Shown: positions 1-8,183, counted from the first letter of the stretch. The stretch: DNA of 64,000 nucleotides from Bog-473 sp963745175 (GCA_963745175.1 CAVUWK010000013.1:66947-130946); one strand, 5' to 3'. Translations and numbers: made by a program. The notes: generated from the sequence alone by a model not told the origin.

Positions 1-1
1 T

Positions 2-502
2 GAGCTCGGCGAGACGATCGACATCCACGGCGGTGGGCGCGACCTCGTGTTCCCGCACCACGAGTGCGAGACGGCGCAGTCCGAGGCCGTGACGGGCCAG
101 CCCTTCGTCCGACTGTGGTTCCACGTGGGCCTGGTGGGGCTGGACGGGGTGAAGATGTCGAAGTCGCTCGGCAACCTCGTCTTCGTCGGCGACCTGTGCA
201 AGGAGTGGGACCCGGCCGCGGTGCGGCTGGCGTTGCTCGGGCACCACTACCGGGAGGACTGGGACTGGGCTACGGATGAGGACATGCCGGCGGCGGCGGC
301 CCGGCTGGCGCTGTGGCGGAGCGCGCCGATGGGGGAGGGGGACGGCACGGTGGGGCCGGCTGGTTCGGTGGGGCTGGCGGCCGTGCGGGCTGCGCTGGAT
401 GACGACCTCGACACGCCGGGCGCGTTGCGGGCCCTCGACGAGGCGGCGGCGGCGGGCCGGTCGGTGGCGGCGGGGGCCCGGCTGCTCGGCATCATCTTGT
501 AG
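2..502 (+). CDS. mshC: Cysteine:glucosaminyl-inositol ligase MshC, C-terminal part
   Basis: Only the 3' part is inside the window; the open frame runs off the left edge. The product is a class-I cysteinyl-tRNA-synthetase-like enzyme. It has the HGGG...D.VFPHHE segment of the active site and a KMSKS loop (KMSKSLGN). It stops about 95 residues after KMSKS and lacks the long anticodon-binding tail of CysS. The HHYREDWDW segment and the short ...LLGI.L end match MshC, which joins cysteine to GlcN-inositol in mycothiol synthesis. A short CysS cannot be excluded. No partner genes for mycothiol synthesis are visible. Confidence 0.72.
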   Translation, partial: ELGETIDIHGGGRDLVFPHHECETAQSEAVTGQPFVRLWFHVGLVGLDGVKMSKSLGNLVFVGDLCKEWDPAAVRLALLGHHYREDWDWATDEDMPAAAARLALWRSAPMGEGDGTVGPAGSVGLAAVRAALDDDLDTPGALRALDEAAAAGRSVAAGARLLGIIL

Positions 503-558
503 GGGTGTGGCGCCGGGGAGGCCACCTCTCTCGCTCGGTGGCGCTGAGCGTCCCGGCG

Positions 559-969
559 TCAGACCCGGATCACTCGGAGCCCTGGGATGTCGTCGTAGTC
601 GTCGTCTTGGGATGCGATGGCCAGGTCGTTGGCGAGAGCTGTCGCGGCGATCCACGAGTCGTTGATCGACATTCGTTTGCCTTCGTCCCGAAGGGCAAGG
701 CGCAGGGCCGCCCACGCATGAGCAACTCCTTCGTCGACTGGCAGGGGGTCGAGGGCGGCAACCGCTGACAGGGTCTCCAGTCGTCGTGCCCGGGTTGGTC
801 CGTCTTGTGCCGCGAGGACCCCAAGCCGCAGCTCACTGACAGTGATCACGGAAACAGCCACGCGCTCGGGCGGGCGGGACGAGATCGGTCGACCTTGTTC
901 GGCAGCGATGAAAAGCGACGTATCGGCGAGCACGACCTCACTCTCGACGTCATCGCGGGACGTCGTCAC
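559..969 (-). CDS. vapC: VapC-type PIN-domain toxin (module 1)
   Basis: A 136-residue PIN-domain protein, the usual length for VapC ribonuclease toxins. The acidic active-site set is visible: Asp16 in LADTS, Glu46 in SELRLG, Asp104 in NDSWIAA and Asp122/123 in SQDDDYDD. These residues bind Mg2+ for RNA cleavage in the family. The start codon overlaps the stop of the upstream antitoxin by 4 bases, the typical coupled arrangement. The RNA target cannot be told from sequence. Confidence 0.9.
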   Translation of the reverse strand: MTTSRDDVESEVVLADTSLFIAAEQGRPISSRPPERVAVSVITVSELRLGVLAAQDGPTRARRLETLSAVAALDPLPVDEGVAHAWAALRLALRDEGKRMSINDSWIAATALANDLAIASQDDDYDDIPGLRVIRV

Positions 970-1220
970 GCGATCGGGAACTCGTCAGTCGTGTCGGGCA
1001 GAAGGTCCGTGAGCTGGTGGGCGAGCTCTGGATCGGCCCGCCATCGGTCGCTGTCGCGGAAGAAGGCGTTCCAGGCCATCGATCTCGGCCGGGCGGGCAA
1101 TGGCAGCAGCTGGGCCACGGGACGTCCGCTTACGGTGACCCTGAGGCTTTCGCCGTGCTCGACCCGGCGGAGCACGGCGCTGACATCGTTCCGGAGCTCT
1201 CGTGCAGGGATGTCGGTCAT
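966..1220 (-). CDS. vapB: Phd/YefM-like antitoxin (module 1)
   Basis: An 84-residue protein opening MTDIPARELRNDVSAVLRRVEHGE, then a VTVSGRPVAQLLPL strand. This is the N-terminal DNA-binding fold of Phd/YefM antitoxins. The C-terminal 35 residues are the likely toxin-binding tail. It precedes vapC with a 4-base overlap. A perfect inverted repeat lies 10-27 bases upstream of the start codon and probably mediates autoregulation. Confidence 0.88.
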   Translation of the reverse strand: MTDIPARELRNDVSAVLRRVEHGESLRVTVSGRPVAQLLPLPARPRSMAWNAFFRDSDRWRADPELAHQLTDLLPDTTDEFPIA

Positions 1221-1229
1221 CTGGCTTAT

Positions 1230-1247
1230 TGTAGCATCTCTGCTACA
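1230..1247. promoter_or_regulatory. Palindromic operator of TA module 1
   Basis: A perfect 7-base inverted repeat, TGTAGCA-TCTC-TGCTACA, sits just upstream of the minus-strand antitoxin start at 1220. Its place and symmetry fit binding of the Phd/VapB dimer and conditional autorepression. Binding itself is inferred. Confidence 0.65.
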
Positions 1248-1351
1248 CCATTTCGGTCGGCAGGTTTAGGGTAAGCCCTCGACCGTTTCACTGCGTGGCG
1301 AACCGACCGTGGCGGATATCCAGCGCATTGCGAGTCGGTATGCTAACTGCA

Positions 1352-1600
1352 ATGCCGCAACTTGTGACGCGCCTCGATGCAGGGCTGTTGGCCGCCGTCG
1401 ATCGCTTGATCGCTGATGGGGTGGTGGAAAGCCGCTCGGATGCCGTACGTCTAGGGCTCGAGCAATTGATCGAAGGGGTCAGGCGGGCCGGCATCGCTGC
1501 CGCGATCGTGGAGGGGTATCGACGAGCCCCCCAGACGGCCGATGAGCTCCGGCGGGCTGACGAGGGGCTGCATGCGTTGCTGGCCGAGGAGTCGTGGTGA
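1352..1600 (+). CDS. Ribbon-helix-helix antitoxin (module 2)
   Basis: An 82-residue protein starting MPQLVTRLDAGLLAAVDRLI. The strand-helix-helix with SRSDAVRLGLEQLI is typical of ribbon-helix-helix DNA-binding antitoxins (MazE/ParD-like). The chosen ATG lies 7 bases after a -10-like TATGCT (1339-1344), as in leaderless transcripts; an ATG four codons earlier lies too close to that box. The 3' end overlaps the downstream toxin start. Confidence 0.82.
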   Translation: MPQLVTRLDAGLLAAVDRLIADGVVESRSDAVRLGLEQLIEGVRRAGIAAAIVEGYRRAPQTADELRRADEGLHALLAEESW

Positions 1601-1911
1601 GCACCCCGGAGCAAGGCGAGGTGTGGTGGGCCGAGACGGAAGACAAACGCCGCCCGGTGCTGGTGTGCACTCGCAGCGAGGCTGTTCCGGTGCTGCGCGC
1701 CGTCGTGGTGGCTCCGGTCACCCGGACGGTCCGGGGCATTCCGACCGAGGTGCCTCTCGGCCGAGAGGAGGGTCTCGATGTCGAATGCGCCGCGAGTTTC
1801 GACAGCCTGCAGACCGTTCCCAGAGCGGCACTCACCCAGCGAGTAGGTGCATTGGACGCGCTCCGACGCCTCGAGCTGTGCGCAGCCCTTCGGGCGATGA
1901 GCGACTGTTGA
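1594..1911 (+). CDS. MazF/PemK-family toxin (module 2)
   Basis: A 105-residue protein with the family hallmarks GEVWWAE near the start, RRPVLVCTR, and APVTRTVRGIPTEVPLG. These form the MazF/PemK beta-barrel, an mRNA interferase. The start is GTG at 1594 (or the next GTG at 1597), overlapping the antitoxin gene by 7 or 4 bases, so translation is probably coupled. Cleavage specificity is not predictable from sequence. Confidence 0.88.
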   Translation: MVSTPEQGEVWWAETEDKRRPVLVCTRSEAVPVLRAVVVAPVTRTVRGIPTEVPLGREEGLDVECAASFDSLQTVPRAALTQRVGALDALRRLELCAALRAMSDC

Positions 1912-1954
1912 CACTAGTGATCGGGCTGTTCCACAAAGGTTGAGGGTTCGCATT

Positions 1955-2200
1955 TTGAGTGTGACAACCCGCGACGGGACGGAACCGGAACGCTTGACGG
2001 TTACCGTCGACCCGGAACTCGTGGAAGCCGGAAATCAGGCGGTGGCCAACGGGAAGGCTGAGTCGCTGAGTGCCTGAGTGAACGCCGCCTTGCGCGATCG
2101 TGTACTCCAGGAGCAACGCCTGCGTTACGCCCCAGGTGAGGAGCGACCGGGCAGGCGCAGTCGAGGTGTGAGCTCGGCGCCGGGGCTCGCACCGGTCTGA
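1955..2200 (+). pseudogene. Orphan ribbon-helix-helix antitoxin broken by TGA
   Basis: From a TTG at 1955 the frame reads LTVTVDPELVEAGNQAVANG then ESLSA, a stop, and VNAALRDRV before a second stop at 2198-2200. Many ribbon-helix-helix antitoxins read SLSAWVNAAL here, so TGA at 2075-2077 stands where TGG (Trp) is expected. Translation would yield a 40-residue fragment. No toxin follows on this strand; the next gene is the opposite-strand vapC. It is therefore a decayed antitoxin, unless the TGA is a base-call error. Confidence 0.7.
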
Positions 2201-2224
2201 GCCGTTCCGGTGCCGCCGTCTTGT

Positions 2225-2635
2225 TCAGGCTGTGATCGAAGCGCTGTCGAGCTCGATACCGACGATGGTGGCGACTCGGCCGAGGTCGACGTCGGCGGCC
2301 AGCAGCGAAGCTCGGTGCCGTAGGGCTACCGAAGCAATCATGCAGTCGACCATGCCCCGGGGGGTGACGCCCGCTCGACGGCAGCGACGATAGATCGTCG
2401 CGGCGGCGTCGAAGTCAGAGGCCGCATCGAAGTCGAGCAGAGTGAAGCGGAGCAGGAGACGGCGCAGGTCGGTCTCACGATGGTCAGTGCGAGCGCCGGC
2501 GATGATTTCCATGATCACGGGCTCGGTCACGGCCAGCGGTCCATTGGTTGTGATCAGGTCGGTCAGTCGTCGATCGACTCGGCTGTCGGTCGCCCTGTCG
2601 AATTCCACCCAGGCGGAGGTATCCGCCAGGATCAT
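2225..2635 (-). CDS. vapC: VapC-type PIN-domain toxin (module 3)
   Basis: A 136-residue PIN-domain protein starting MILADTSAWVEF. Predicted metal-binding acids are Asp5, Glu43 (EPVIMEII), Asp97 (VDCMIAS) and Asp115 (AADVDLG). The open frame extends further upstream, but the ATG at 2635 gives the canonical N-terminus and a 4-base overlap with the antitoxin stop. It is predicted to be an RNA-cleaving toxin held by the adjacent VapB. Confidence 0.9.
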   Translation of the reverse strand: MILADTSAWVEFDRATDSRVDRRLTDLITTNGPLAVTEPVIMEIIAGARTDHRETDLRRLLLRFTLLDFDAASDFDAAATIYRRCRRAGVTPRGMVDCMIASVALRHRASLLAADVDLGRVATIVGIELDSASITA

Positions 2636-2841
2636 CGTGGAGCGGGACCGCTGTCCGGGGGGACTTTTCCAATGGCCTTCGCGCCGCGCATGGCCAGGGC
2701 GTCCTCCCGGCTCATGGGTTGTCCAGCGAGGTGGCGCAAAGCGAGGTCTACCGCCTCCGTCTTTGTACGCACGCCGTAGCGGTCCATGATGGCCTGGAGG
2801 TAGGTGTCCTCGATCTCGATGTTCGTTCGTACCCTGCTCAT
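2632..2841 (-). CDS. vapB: VapB-family antitoxin (module 3)
   Basis: A 69-residue protein starting MSRVRTNIEIED, with TKTEAVDLALRHLAG following. This is the short VapB type with an N-terminal ribbon-helix-helix and a C-terminal toxin-binding tail. The start at 2841 is preferred over an ATG at 2856, which would lie inside the operator palindrome at 2852-2866. It overlaps vapC by 4 bases. Confidence 0.88.
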   Translation of the reverse strand: MSRVRTNIEIEDTYLQAIMDRYGVRTKTEAVDLALRHLAGQPMSREDALAMRGAKAIGKVPPDSGPAPR

Positions 2842-2851
2842 ACACCTATCA

Positions 2852-2866
2852 TACACGTAACGTGTA
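2852..2866. promoter_or_regulatory. Palindromic operator of TA module 3
   Basis: A perfect 15-base palindrome TACACGT-A-ACGTGTA lies 10 bases upstream of the vapB start. A further ACGTGTAC half-site follows at 2871-2878, so two dimers may bind side by side. Function is inferred from position and symmetry. Confidence 0.65.
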
Positions 2867-2951
2867 GAAGACGTGTACCAGAGCCGGTCGGGGGCAGTAG
2901 CGACATGGATGGGTACCGCGGGGACCGTTCGTCCTTGTGCCGGCCGTTCAG

Positions 2952-2975
2952 GACCATATGGTTTAACCTATGGTC
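2952..2975. promoter_or_regulatory. Operator/promoter of TA module 4
   Basis: GACCATA (2952-2958) and TATGGTC (2969-2975) form 7-base inverted arms with 10 bases between. The left part also contains the perfect palindrome ACCATATGGT (2953-2962). A -10-like TAACCT (2964-2969) sits between the arms, 6 bases before the ATG at 2976. Antitoxin bound here would cover the promoter of a leaderless transcript. Confidence 0.6.
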
Positions 2976-3221
2976 ATGGCCAGAAGGGAAGTCCTCGTGC
3001 AGCTCGACGACGAACTCGTGAAGCGCCTCGACGATTTGGCGGCGGAGCAGGGCACCAATCGCTCCGAGCTGTTGCGCCGTGGCGCACTGGCGGTGCTGAC
3101 GGCCGCCGAATTGGAGTCCGCCGACAGACAGCTCCAAGCCGCCTACCGCCGCCAGCCCCAAAGTCCCGCTCTTGTGGAGGCTGCGACGCGGTTGGCCGCG
3201 TCCACCGCGCCGGAGTGGTAG
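2976..3221 (+). CDS. Ribbon-helix-helix antitoxin (module 4)
   Basis: An 81-residue protein starting MARREVLVQLDDELVKRL, with TNRSELLRRGALAVL as the helix-turn-helix part of a ribbon-helix-helix fold. The ATG at 2976 is chosen over 2970 because the earlier codon lies inside the operator arm and abuts the -10 box. The gene overlaps the following mazF-like start by 7 bases. Confidence 0.82.
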   Translation: MARREVLVQLDDELVKRLDDLAAEQGTNRSELLRRGALAVLTAAELESADRQLQAAYRRQPQSPALVEAATRLAASTAPEW

Positions 3222-3538
3222 CCCGAGGCGACGTGGTCTGGGCAGATCTCGGAGGTCAGGCCGGTCGGCGTCCCGTCTGCGTGTTGACCAGGAATGCGGC
3301 CATTGAGGTCCTCGCGGCTGTCACGTGCGCGCCGGTGACGCGGACGATCCGCGGCATTCGCTCGGAGGTCGAGGTGGGATCTGGCGAGGGGTTGCCGGCG
3401 ACGAGCGTGATCAATTGCGACAACCTGATCACCGTGTCGAAGAGCGTGCTCCATGACCGGCCAGTAGGCCGACTGAGCCGATCGAAGCGAGCCGAAGTCG
3501 ACCGGGCGCTGCGCTACGCGCTCGACATCGCGTACTGA
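3215..3538 (+). CDS. MazF/PemK-family toxin (module 4)
   Basis: A 107-residue protein from GTG at 3215. It reads ARGDVVWADL, RRPVCVLTRN and APVTRTIRGIRSEVEVG, the same core as the toxin of module 2 (APVTRTVRGIPTEVPLG) but with a diverged C-terminal half, so the two are paralogues rather than recent copies. The overlap with the antitoxin gene suggests translational coupling. Confidence 0.87.
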   Translation: MVARGDVVWADLGGQAGRRPVCVLTRNAAIEVLAAVTCAPVTRTIRGIRSEVEVGSGEGLPATSVINCDNLITVSKSVLHDRPVGRLSRSKRAEVDRALRYALDIAY

Positions 3539-3586
3539 GACGACTCCTTCGGTGTCGGTCGGGCACCCGGAGGCACGCCGGCCTCC

Positions 3587-4994
3587 TCAATTGCCAGGTG
3601 GACGGTTGAAGACGTCGGGGCCGAACGGAGCGAGTCCCGGGGCTGCGGCGAAGCCGAGATGGCCGAGGCCGTCCGTCCCTCCACTCGTCAGTCCCAGCAG
3701 GTCCTCGTAGCTCCGGAGCGCCGAGTAGTGGTTGTAGGGCGTGGAGTCGACGCTCCCGGGCTCGATGTACTTGGCGTTGAGCAGGACGGCCCCGATCCTC
3801 CCACCGCCCGGGTCGGCGCCCGGGGTGGTCGGCCCGGCGCCGAGCAGAGGGGAGAAGCCGGGGAAGGCCCAATCCGGTCCGGGTTGTTCGTTGCAACATG
3901 CCGTGGTGTCGAAGAGGCTGCCTTCGTCGAAGGTCACGACCACGAGCATCTGGCCGGTCTTGTAGGCCTGCGAGGCGAGGATGAGCGGCATGTAGTGCTT
4001 GAGCCAGAGGTCGGCCCCGACGAGCCCGCCGGTCTTGCCGCCTTCCACGTTCGTGCCGGCGCAGGTTGCGTCGTGCCCGTCGTCGCAGAGGTTGGGCGTG
4101 ACGAACCCGAAGCGCGGCGTGGTCTCGATCTTCGAGAGGTCGGTGGCGAGATGCCCCGAGAACGTGTCCGGAAGCTGGGTGTGGTTGAACGTGCTCGGCG
4201 TGCCCACGGTCAGCGACCCGAGGGGCACGACGTTGGTGTCGCACTCGGCGGTGTTGTCGATGATGGAGTGGAAGAACATGAAGGGGTTGTGCCGGGTGGT
4301 GTACTGGTCGGTCGCCGCGGCGCTCTCGGTGCTGTCGGTGCCTCCCAGAGTCGGGTGCGCACAGTCAGTCCCGCCGAGCGGGTCGGCCACGCCACCGTCG
4401 CGCGTCGGGTCGTTGCCCATGCTCTCGGCGTATTCGCGCCACGAGGCCACGTGCGTGACCGGGTTGGGCGGATAGGCGGCGTCGAGCTGGTTGGCGATGG
4501 TGGGTGCCCCGGCCGTGGTGGCCGTGGGCGCAGGGTACACGCAGCCGTTGCCGTCGACCTGCCCCGGGTAGAGGGAATTGTTCGGGTCGTTCGTTCCCGG
4601 GGTCGACGTTCACGTACTGGCCGGAGAGGCCGCCGCTCGTCAGTGCCAGGCAGTCCGAGTCGGTCATCTTCGTGGGGGCCTGGCCGGAGATCTGCGCGAT
4701 GTAGTTGTCCAGGCTCACATGGCCGATGGCGTCGTAGTTCTGGAGCAGCTCGCCCTCGGGGAGCAGCGTGCCGTTGAGATAGGTGGCGACCGAGTTCGGC
4801 CCGAACGTGCTGGAGAAGCTCTCGTTCTCGAGGTCGATCACCAGGACGTGGTTGATCGTTCCCGCCGGGAGGGCGGCCCGGAGCACCGGGCTCGGGTGAT
4901 CTGCGCCCGCCGAGGCCTGGCCGAGCGTGGCGGCCCCGACTGCCATCACGGCCAAGACGGCGCAGGCCAGCACGTTTGATCTCATTCGCTTCAC
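3587..4994 (-). CDS. Secreted phosphoesterase (acid phosphatase/phospholipase C family), frameshifted
   Basis: The N-terminal part has a signal peptide (MRSNVLACAVLAVMAVG...) and NHVLVIDLENESFSSTFG, matching the HVVVI..EN.S motif of the PF04185 phosphoesterase family, then a SGQAPTKMTDSDC segment. The C-terminal part (from about 4540 down) includes HNPFMFFHSI, a GLVGADLWLKHYMPLI region and VVVTFDEG. The halves lie in different frames. The break is near 4588-4597, where a 4-base unit (TTCG on the plus strand) is duplicated; removing one copy restores a continuous product. The GTG at 4994 is chosen because a full AGGAGG lies 6 bases upstream. Confidence 0.8.
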
Positions 4995-5006
4995 GGAGGA
5001 CCTCCT
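4995..5006 (-). promoter_or_regulatory. Strong Shine-Dalgarno of the phosphoesterase gene
   Basis: AGGAGG (5006-5001 on the minus strand) stands 6 bases before GTG 4994. It decides the start and contrasts with the many leaderless genes in this window. Confidence 0.6.
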
Positions 5007-5108
5007 GGTAAAGGGATTGCCCATGGCGCGATCTGGCGACCGAAAGGGCTGCCAGAGAGGAGACCATCAACCAGGGGCCGCGACAAGCCCTCTTCTCGCT
5101 ATGGAACC

Positions 5109-5114
5109 TATGCT
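5109..5114 (+). promoter_or_regulatory. -10-like box of the lysR gene
   Basis: TATGCT lies 8 bases before the ATG at 5123, so transcription would start at or next to the start codon. The same hexamer at nearly the same spacing precedes the antitoxin gene at 1352. No convincing -35 box is seen. Confidence 0.5.
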
Positions 5115-5122
5115 CTCCGGGC

Positions 5123-6055
5123 ATGAACGTGCAGCAGTTGCGCTACCTCGTCGCCGTCAGCGACTCCGGCTCGGTGAGCGCCGCCGCCCGCTCGCTCCAC
5201 GTCACACAACCGGTGATCTCCCGTTCGATCCGCGCCTTCGAGACCGAGCACGGCATCACCTTGTTCGCTCTGTCCGGTCGGCGGCTCGTCCCGACCGACG
5301 CGGGCGCCGCCGTCGTGGAGTCCGCCCGCGGGGCCCTGGCCGCCATCGACGCGGTGGGCCAGACGGCTCGGGCGGCCGGGGACCAGGTGCAACTGTCCAT
5401 TGCCGCGACACCCACGAACGGGTTGCTTCTCACGCCGGCGCTCAGCGATCTCGGTCGCTGCATGCCCGATCTCGAAATCAGGGTCTGCCGAGCAAGCGAC
5501 AGCGACGATGTCCTGCGCCGGGTCCAAACCGGGTCAGCCGAAGTCGGCTTCGGCGAGTTGACCTCCTCGGTGGACGATCGCCATCTGACCTCGAGACCGG
5601 TCGCCGAGGTGGAGGTCGTGCTGGTGTCCCCGCTCGGTTCAGAGCTCCCTGTTGCGGTGTCGTGGGACGAGGTGCTGAGCCAGCCGCTGATCCTGCCACC
5701 GGCCGGCTCCGGACGTCGTCAGCACTTCGACGACATGGCCGCCAGAGGGACAACGACACCTCCCCATGCGTCGTTCGTCATCGAAGAACGGGGTTCTTGG
5801 ATCGCGGCCGCTCAGGCCGGCATGGGATCCTTCCTCTCCTACCGGCCTGTCGTGACCGGTTTGGAACGAATCGAGATCAGGCCGTTCAAACCGGCGCACT
5901 TTGCCACCGTCGGTTTCATTCATCGCGTCGGGCGACTCTCGCCGGCGGCAACTCGGCTCATGGACCTGGCGCGGCGACGCGCACGCCGGCTCTTCGTCGG
6001 TGCCCGCTGCGTGAAAGTCGGTCGAGGCCCCCGGCCGGCGACGACCGACGGCTGA
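5123..6055 (+). CDS. LysR-family transcriptional regulator
   Basis: A 310-residue protein. The N-terminal winged helix-turn-helix reads MNVQQLRYLVAVSDSGSVSAAA then SLHVTQPVISRSIRAFE, the classic LysR pattern. A substrate-binding domain begins near residue 90. It is divergent from the secreted phosphoesterase with about 130 bases between starts, so it may control that gene, as LysR members often do. The inducer is unknown. A short inverted repeat (AAGGGT...ACCCTT, about 6071-6090) follows and may help end the transcript. Confidence 0.92.
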   Translation: MNVQQLRYLVAVSDSGSVSAAARSLHVTQPVISRSIRAFETEHGITLFALSGRRLVPTDAGAAVVESARGALAAIDAVGQTARAAGDQVQLSIAATPTNGLLLTPALSDLGRCMPDLEIRVCRASDSDDVLRRVQTGSAEVGFGELTSSVDDRHLTSRPVAEVEVVLVSPLGSELPVAVSWDEVLSQPLILPPAGSGRRQHFDDMAARGTTTPPHASFVIEERGSWIAAAQAGMGSFLSYRPVVTGLERIEIRPFKPAHFATVGFIHRVGRLSPAATRLMDLARRRARRLFVGARCVKVGRGPRPATTDG

Positions 6056-6165
6056 GCAGGTCCTGAACCCGAAGGGTCGTCCAGTACCCTTGGGCCAACG
6101 AACGGTGTCCGGAGCAGGAGCGTGAGCGGTTCGCGATCCGCCGGCTGAGCAGGAAAGGGTGCACG

Positions 6166-8164
6166 ATGCCAGGCGTCATCTCGGTTGGTCTTCCCGACGG
6201 CTCGACGCGGGAGCTGACTGAGGGCACGACGGGCATCGAGCTGGCCCAGTCCATCGGGTCCCGCCTGGCCAAGGCGGCCGTCGTCGCGACCGTGGACGGC
6301 CGGGAGGTGGACCTGGAGTCGAAGCTGCCCGACGGGCGCGCAGGTGGCCATCGTCACCGGGGACTCCGAGGCCGGCCGGGAGGTGCTGCGCCACTCGACG
6401 GCGCACGTGCTGGCGCAGGCGGTGCGGCGGCTCTGGCCCGGCGCCAAGTACGCCATCGGTCCGGTGATCGAGAACGGCTTCTACTACGACTTCGAGCTGC
6501 CGGGCGGGGCCCACTTCAGCGACGACGACCTCGACCGGATCGACGCCGAGATGCGGGCCATCATCAAGGAGGACCAGCCCTTCGAGCGCCACGAGCACAC
6601 GTTGGAGGAAGGGCTCGAGATCTTCGCCGACCAGCCCTTCAAGGAGGAGATCATCAACGCGGTCGGGTCGGGCGCCGACGAGGTCGACGCCGCCGGCACG
6701 GTGGTCAGCACCTACCGCAACTCCGACGCGTTCATCGACCTGTGCCGCGGGCCGCACGTGCCCTCGACGGGCCGGCTGGGCCATTTCAGGCTCATGCGGG
6801 TCGCCGGCGCCTACTGGCGGGGCGACGAGAAGCGCGAGCAGCTGCAGCGGATCTACGGGACGGCCTGGGAGTCCGAGAAGGCGCTCGCCGCCTACCTGCA
6901 CCAGCTGGAGGAGGCCGAGCGGCGCGACCACCGCAAGCTCGGCGCGGAGCTCGACCTCTTCAGCTTCCCCGAGGAGATCGGCTCGGGGCTCGCCGTGTTC
7001 CACCCCAAGGGGGGGACCATCCGCCGGCTGATGGAGGACTACTCGCGCCAGCGCCACGTGGAAGCGGGCTACGACTTCGTCAACTCGCCGCACATCACCA
7101 AGAGCGCGCTCTTCGAGGAGTCGGGCCACCTGGACTGGTTCGGCGAGGCCATGTTCCCGCCGATGGAGCTCGACGGCGGGCAGCAGTACTACCTCAAGCC
7201 GATGAACTGCCCCTTCCACATCCTCGTGTACCGGAGCCACCAGCGCTCCTACCGCGAGCTGCCGATGCGGCTCTTCGAGTTCGGGACGGTCTACCGCTAC
7301 GAGAAGTCGGGCGTGCTGCAGGGCCTGACCCGGGTGCGGGGCATGACCCAGGACGACGCCCACATCTTCTGCACCCCCGAGCAGATGGACGCGGAGCTCG
7401 TCCGCACGCTGCGCTTCGTCCTCGACCTGCTGCGCGACTACGGGCTCAACGACTTCTACCTGGAGCTGTCGACCAAGCCGCCCGGCAAGGGGGTCGGGTC
7501 CGACGAGGAGTGGGAGATCGCCACCGAGGCCTTGCGCACCACGGCCCTCGAAATGGGGCTCGAGCTCGTCATGGACGAGGGCGGCGGCGCCTTCTACGGC
7601 CCCAAGATCTCGGTGCAGGCCCGCGACGCCATCGGCCGCACCTGGCAGATGTCGACGGTGCAGCTCGACTTCCAATTGCCGCACCGCTTCGGGCTCGAGT
7701 ACATCGGCGCGGACAACCAGCGCCACCAGCCGATCATGATCCACCGGGCGCTGTTCGGGTCGGTGGAGCGGTTCATGGCCGTGCTCATCGAGCACTACGC
7801 CGGTGCGCTGCCGACCTGGTTGAGCCCCGAGCAGGTGCGGGTCATCCCGGTGACCGACGCGCACGCCGAGTACGCGCGGTCCGTGGCCGACGCCTGCGCG
7901 GCCGCGGGCCTCCGGGCCACCGTCGACGGCAGCGGCGAGAAGATGGGCGCGCTGATCCGCCGGGCCAAGCTGGCGAAGATCCCGTACGTGCTCGTCGTGG
8001 GCGACCAGGACGTCGGGGCCGGTACCGTGGGCGTGAACCGGCGGAGCTGGACGACCAGGCCCGAACACGGCGTGCCCCTGGCCGACCTGGTGGCCGAGGT
8101 GGTCGACGAGGTGGACCGCAAGGGCCTGCCCGAGGACCGGGCGCCCGCCGCGGCGAGCGCGTGA
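6166..8164 (+). CDS. thrS: Threonyl-tRNA synthetase, with one apparent frameshift
   Basis: The first 57 codons encode the TGS domain (PGVISVGLPDGSTREL..., ending KLPDG). The rest, from AIVTGDSEAGREVLRHSTAHVLAQ, encodes the editing, catalytic and anticodon-binding domains. Motifs seen are HSTAHVLAQ, IGPVIENGFYYDF, the zinc/ATP-site region MNCPFHILVYRS, and TRVRGMTQDDAHIF. The parts are offset by one base near 6335-6340, where an extra C or G in GGGCGCGCAG explains the shift. thrS is essential, so a sequence error is far more likely than a real mutation. A Shine-Dalgarno-like AGGAAAGG precedes the ATG. Confidence 0.93.
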
Positions 8165-8183
8165 GCGGGCGGCGGGCCGCGCC

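Noticed and set aside
6056..6165. T-box leader before thrS
   Set aside because: Only 110 bases, with a weak 6-base inverted repeat and no recognisable T-box sequence.
6176..8068. A 630-codon open frame antisense to thrS
   Set aside because: It mirrors a conserved gene, has no recognisable domain and its composition is what GC-rich codon structure produces on the opposite strand.
6344..8164. ThrRS naturally lacking its TGS domain, starting at 6344
   Set aside because: A well-formed TGS domain lies directly upstream, one base out of frame and preceded by a ribosome site, so a single-base error is more likely.
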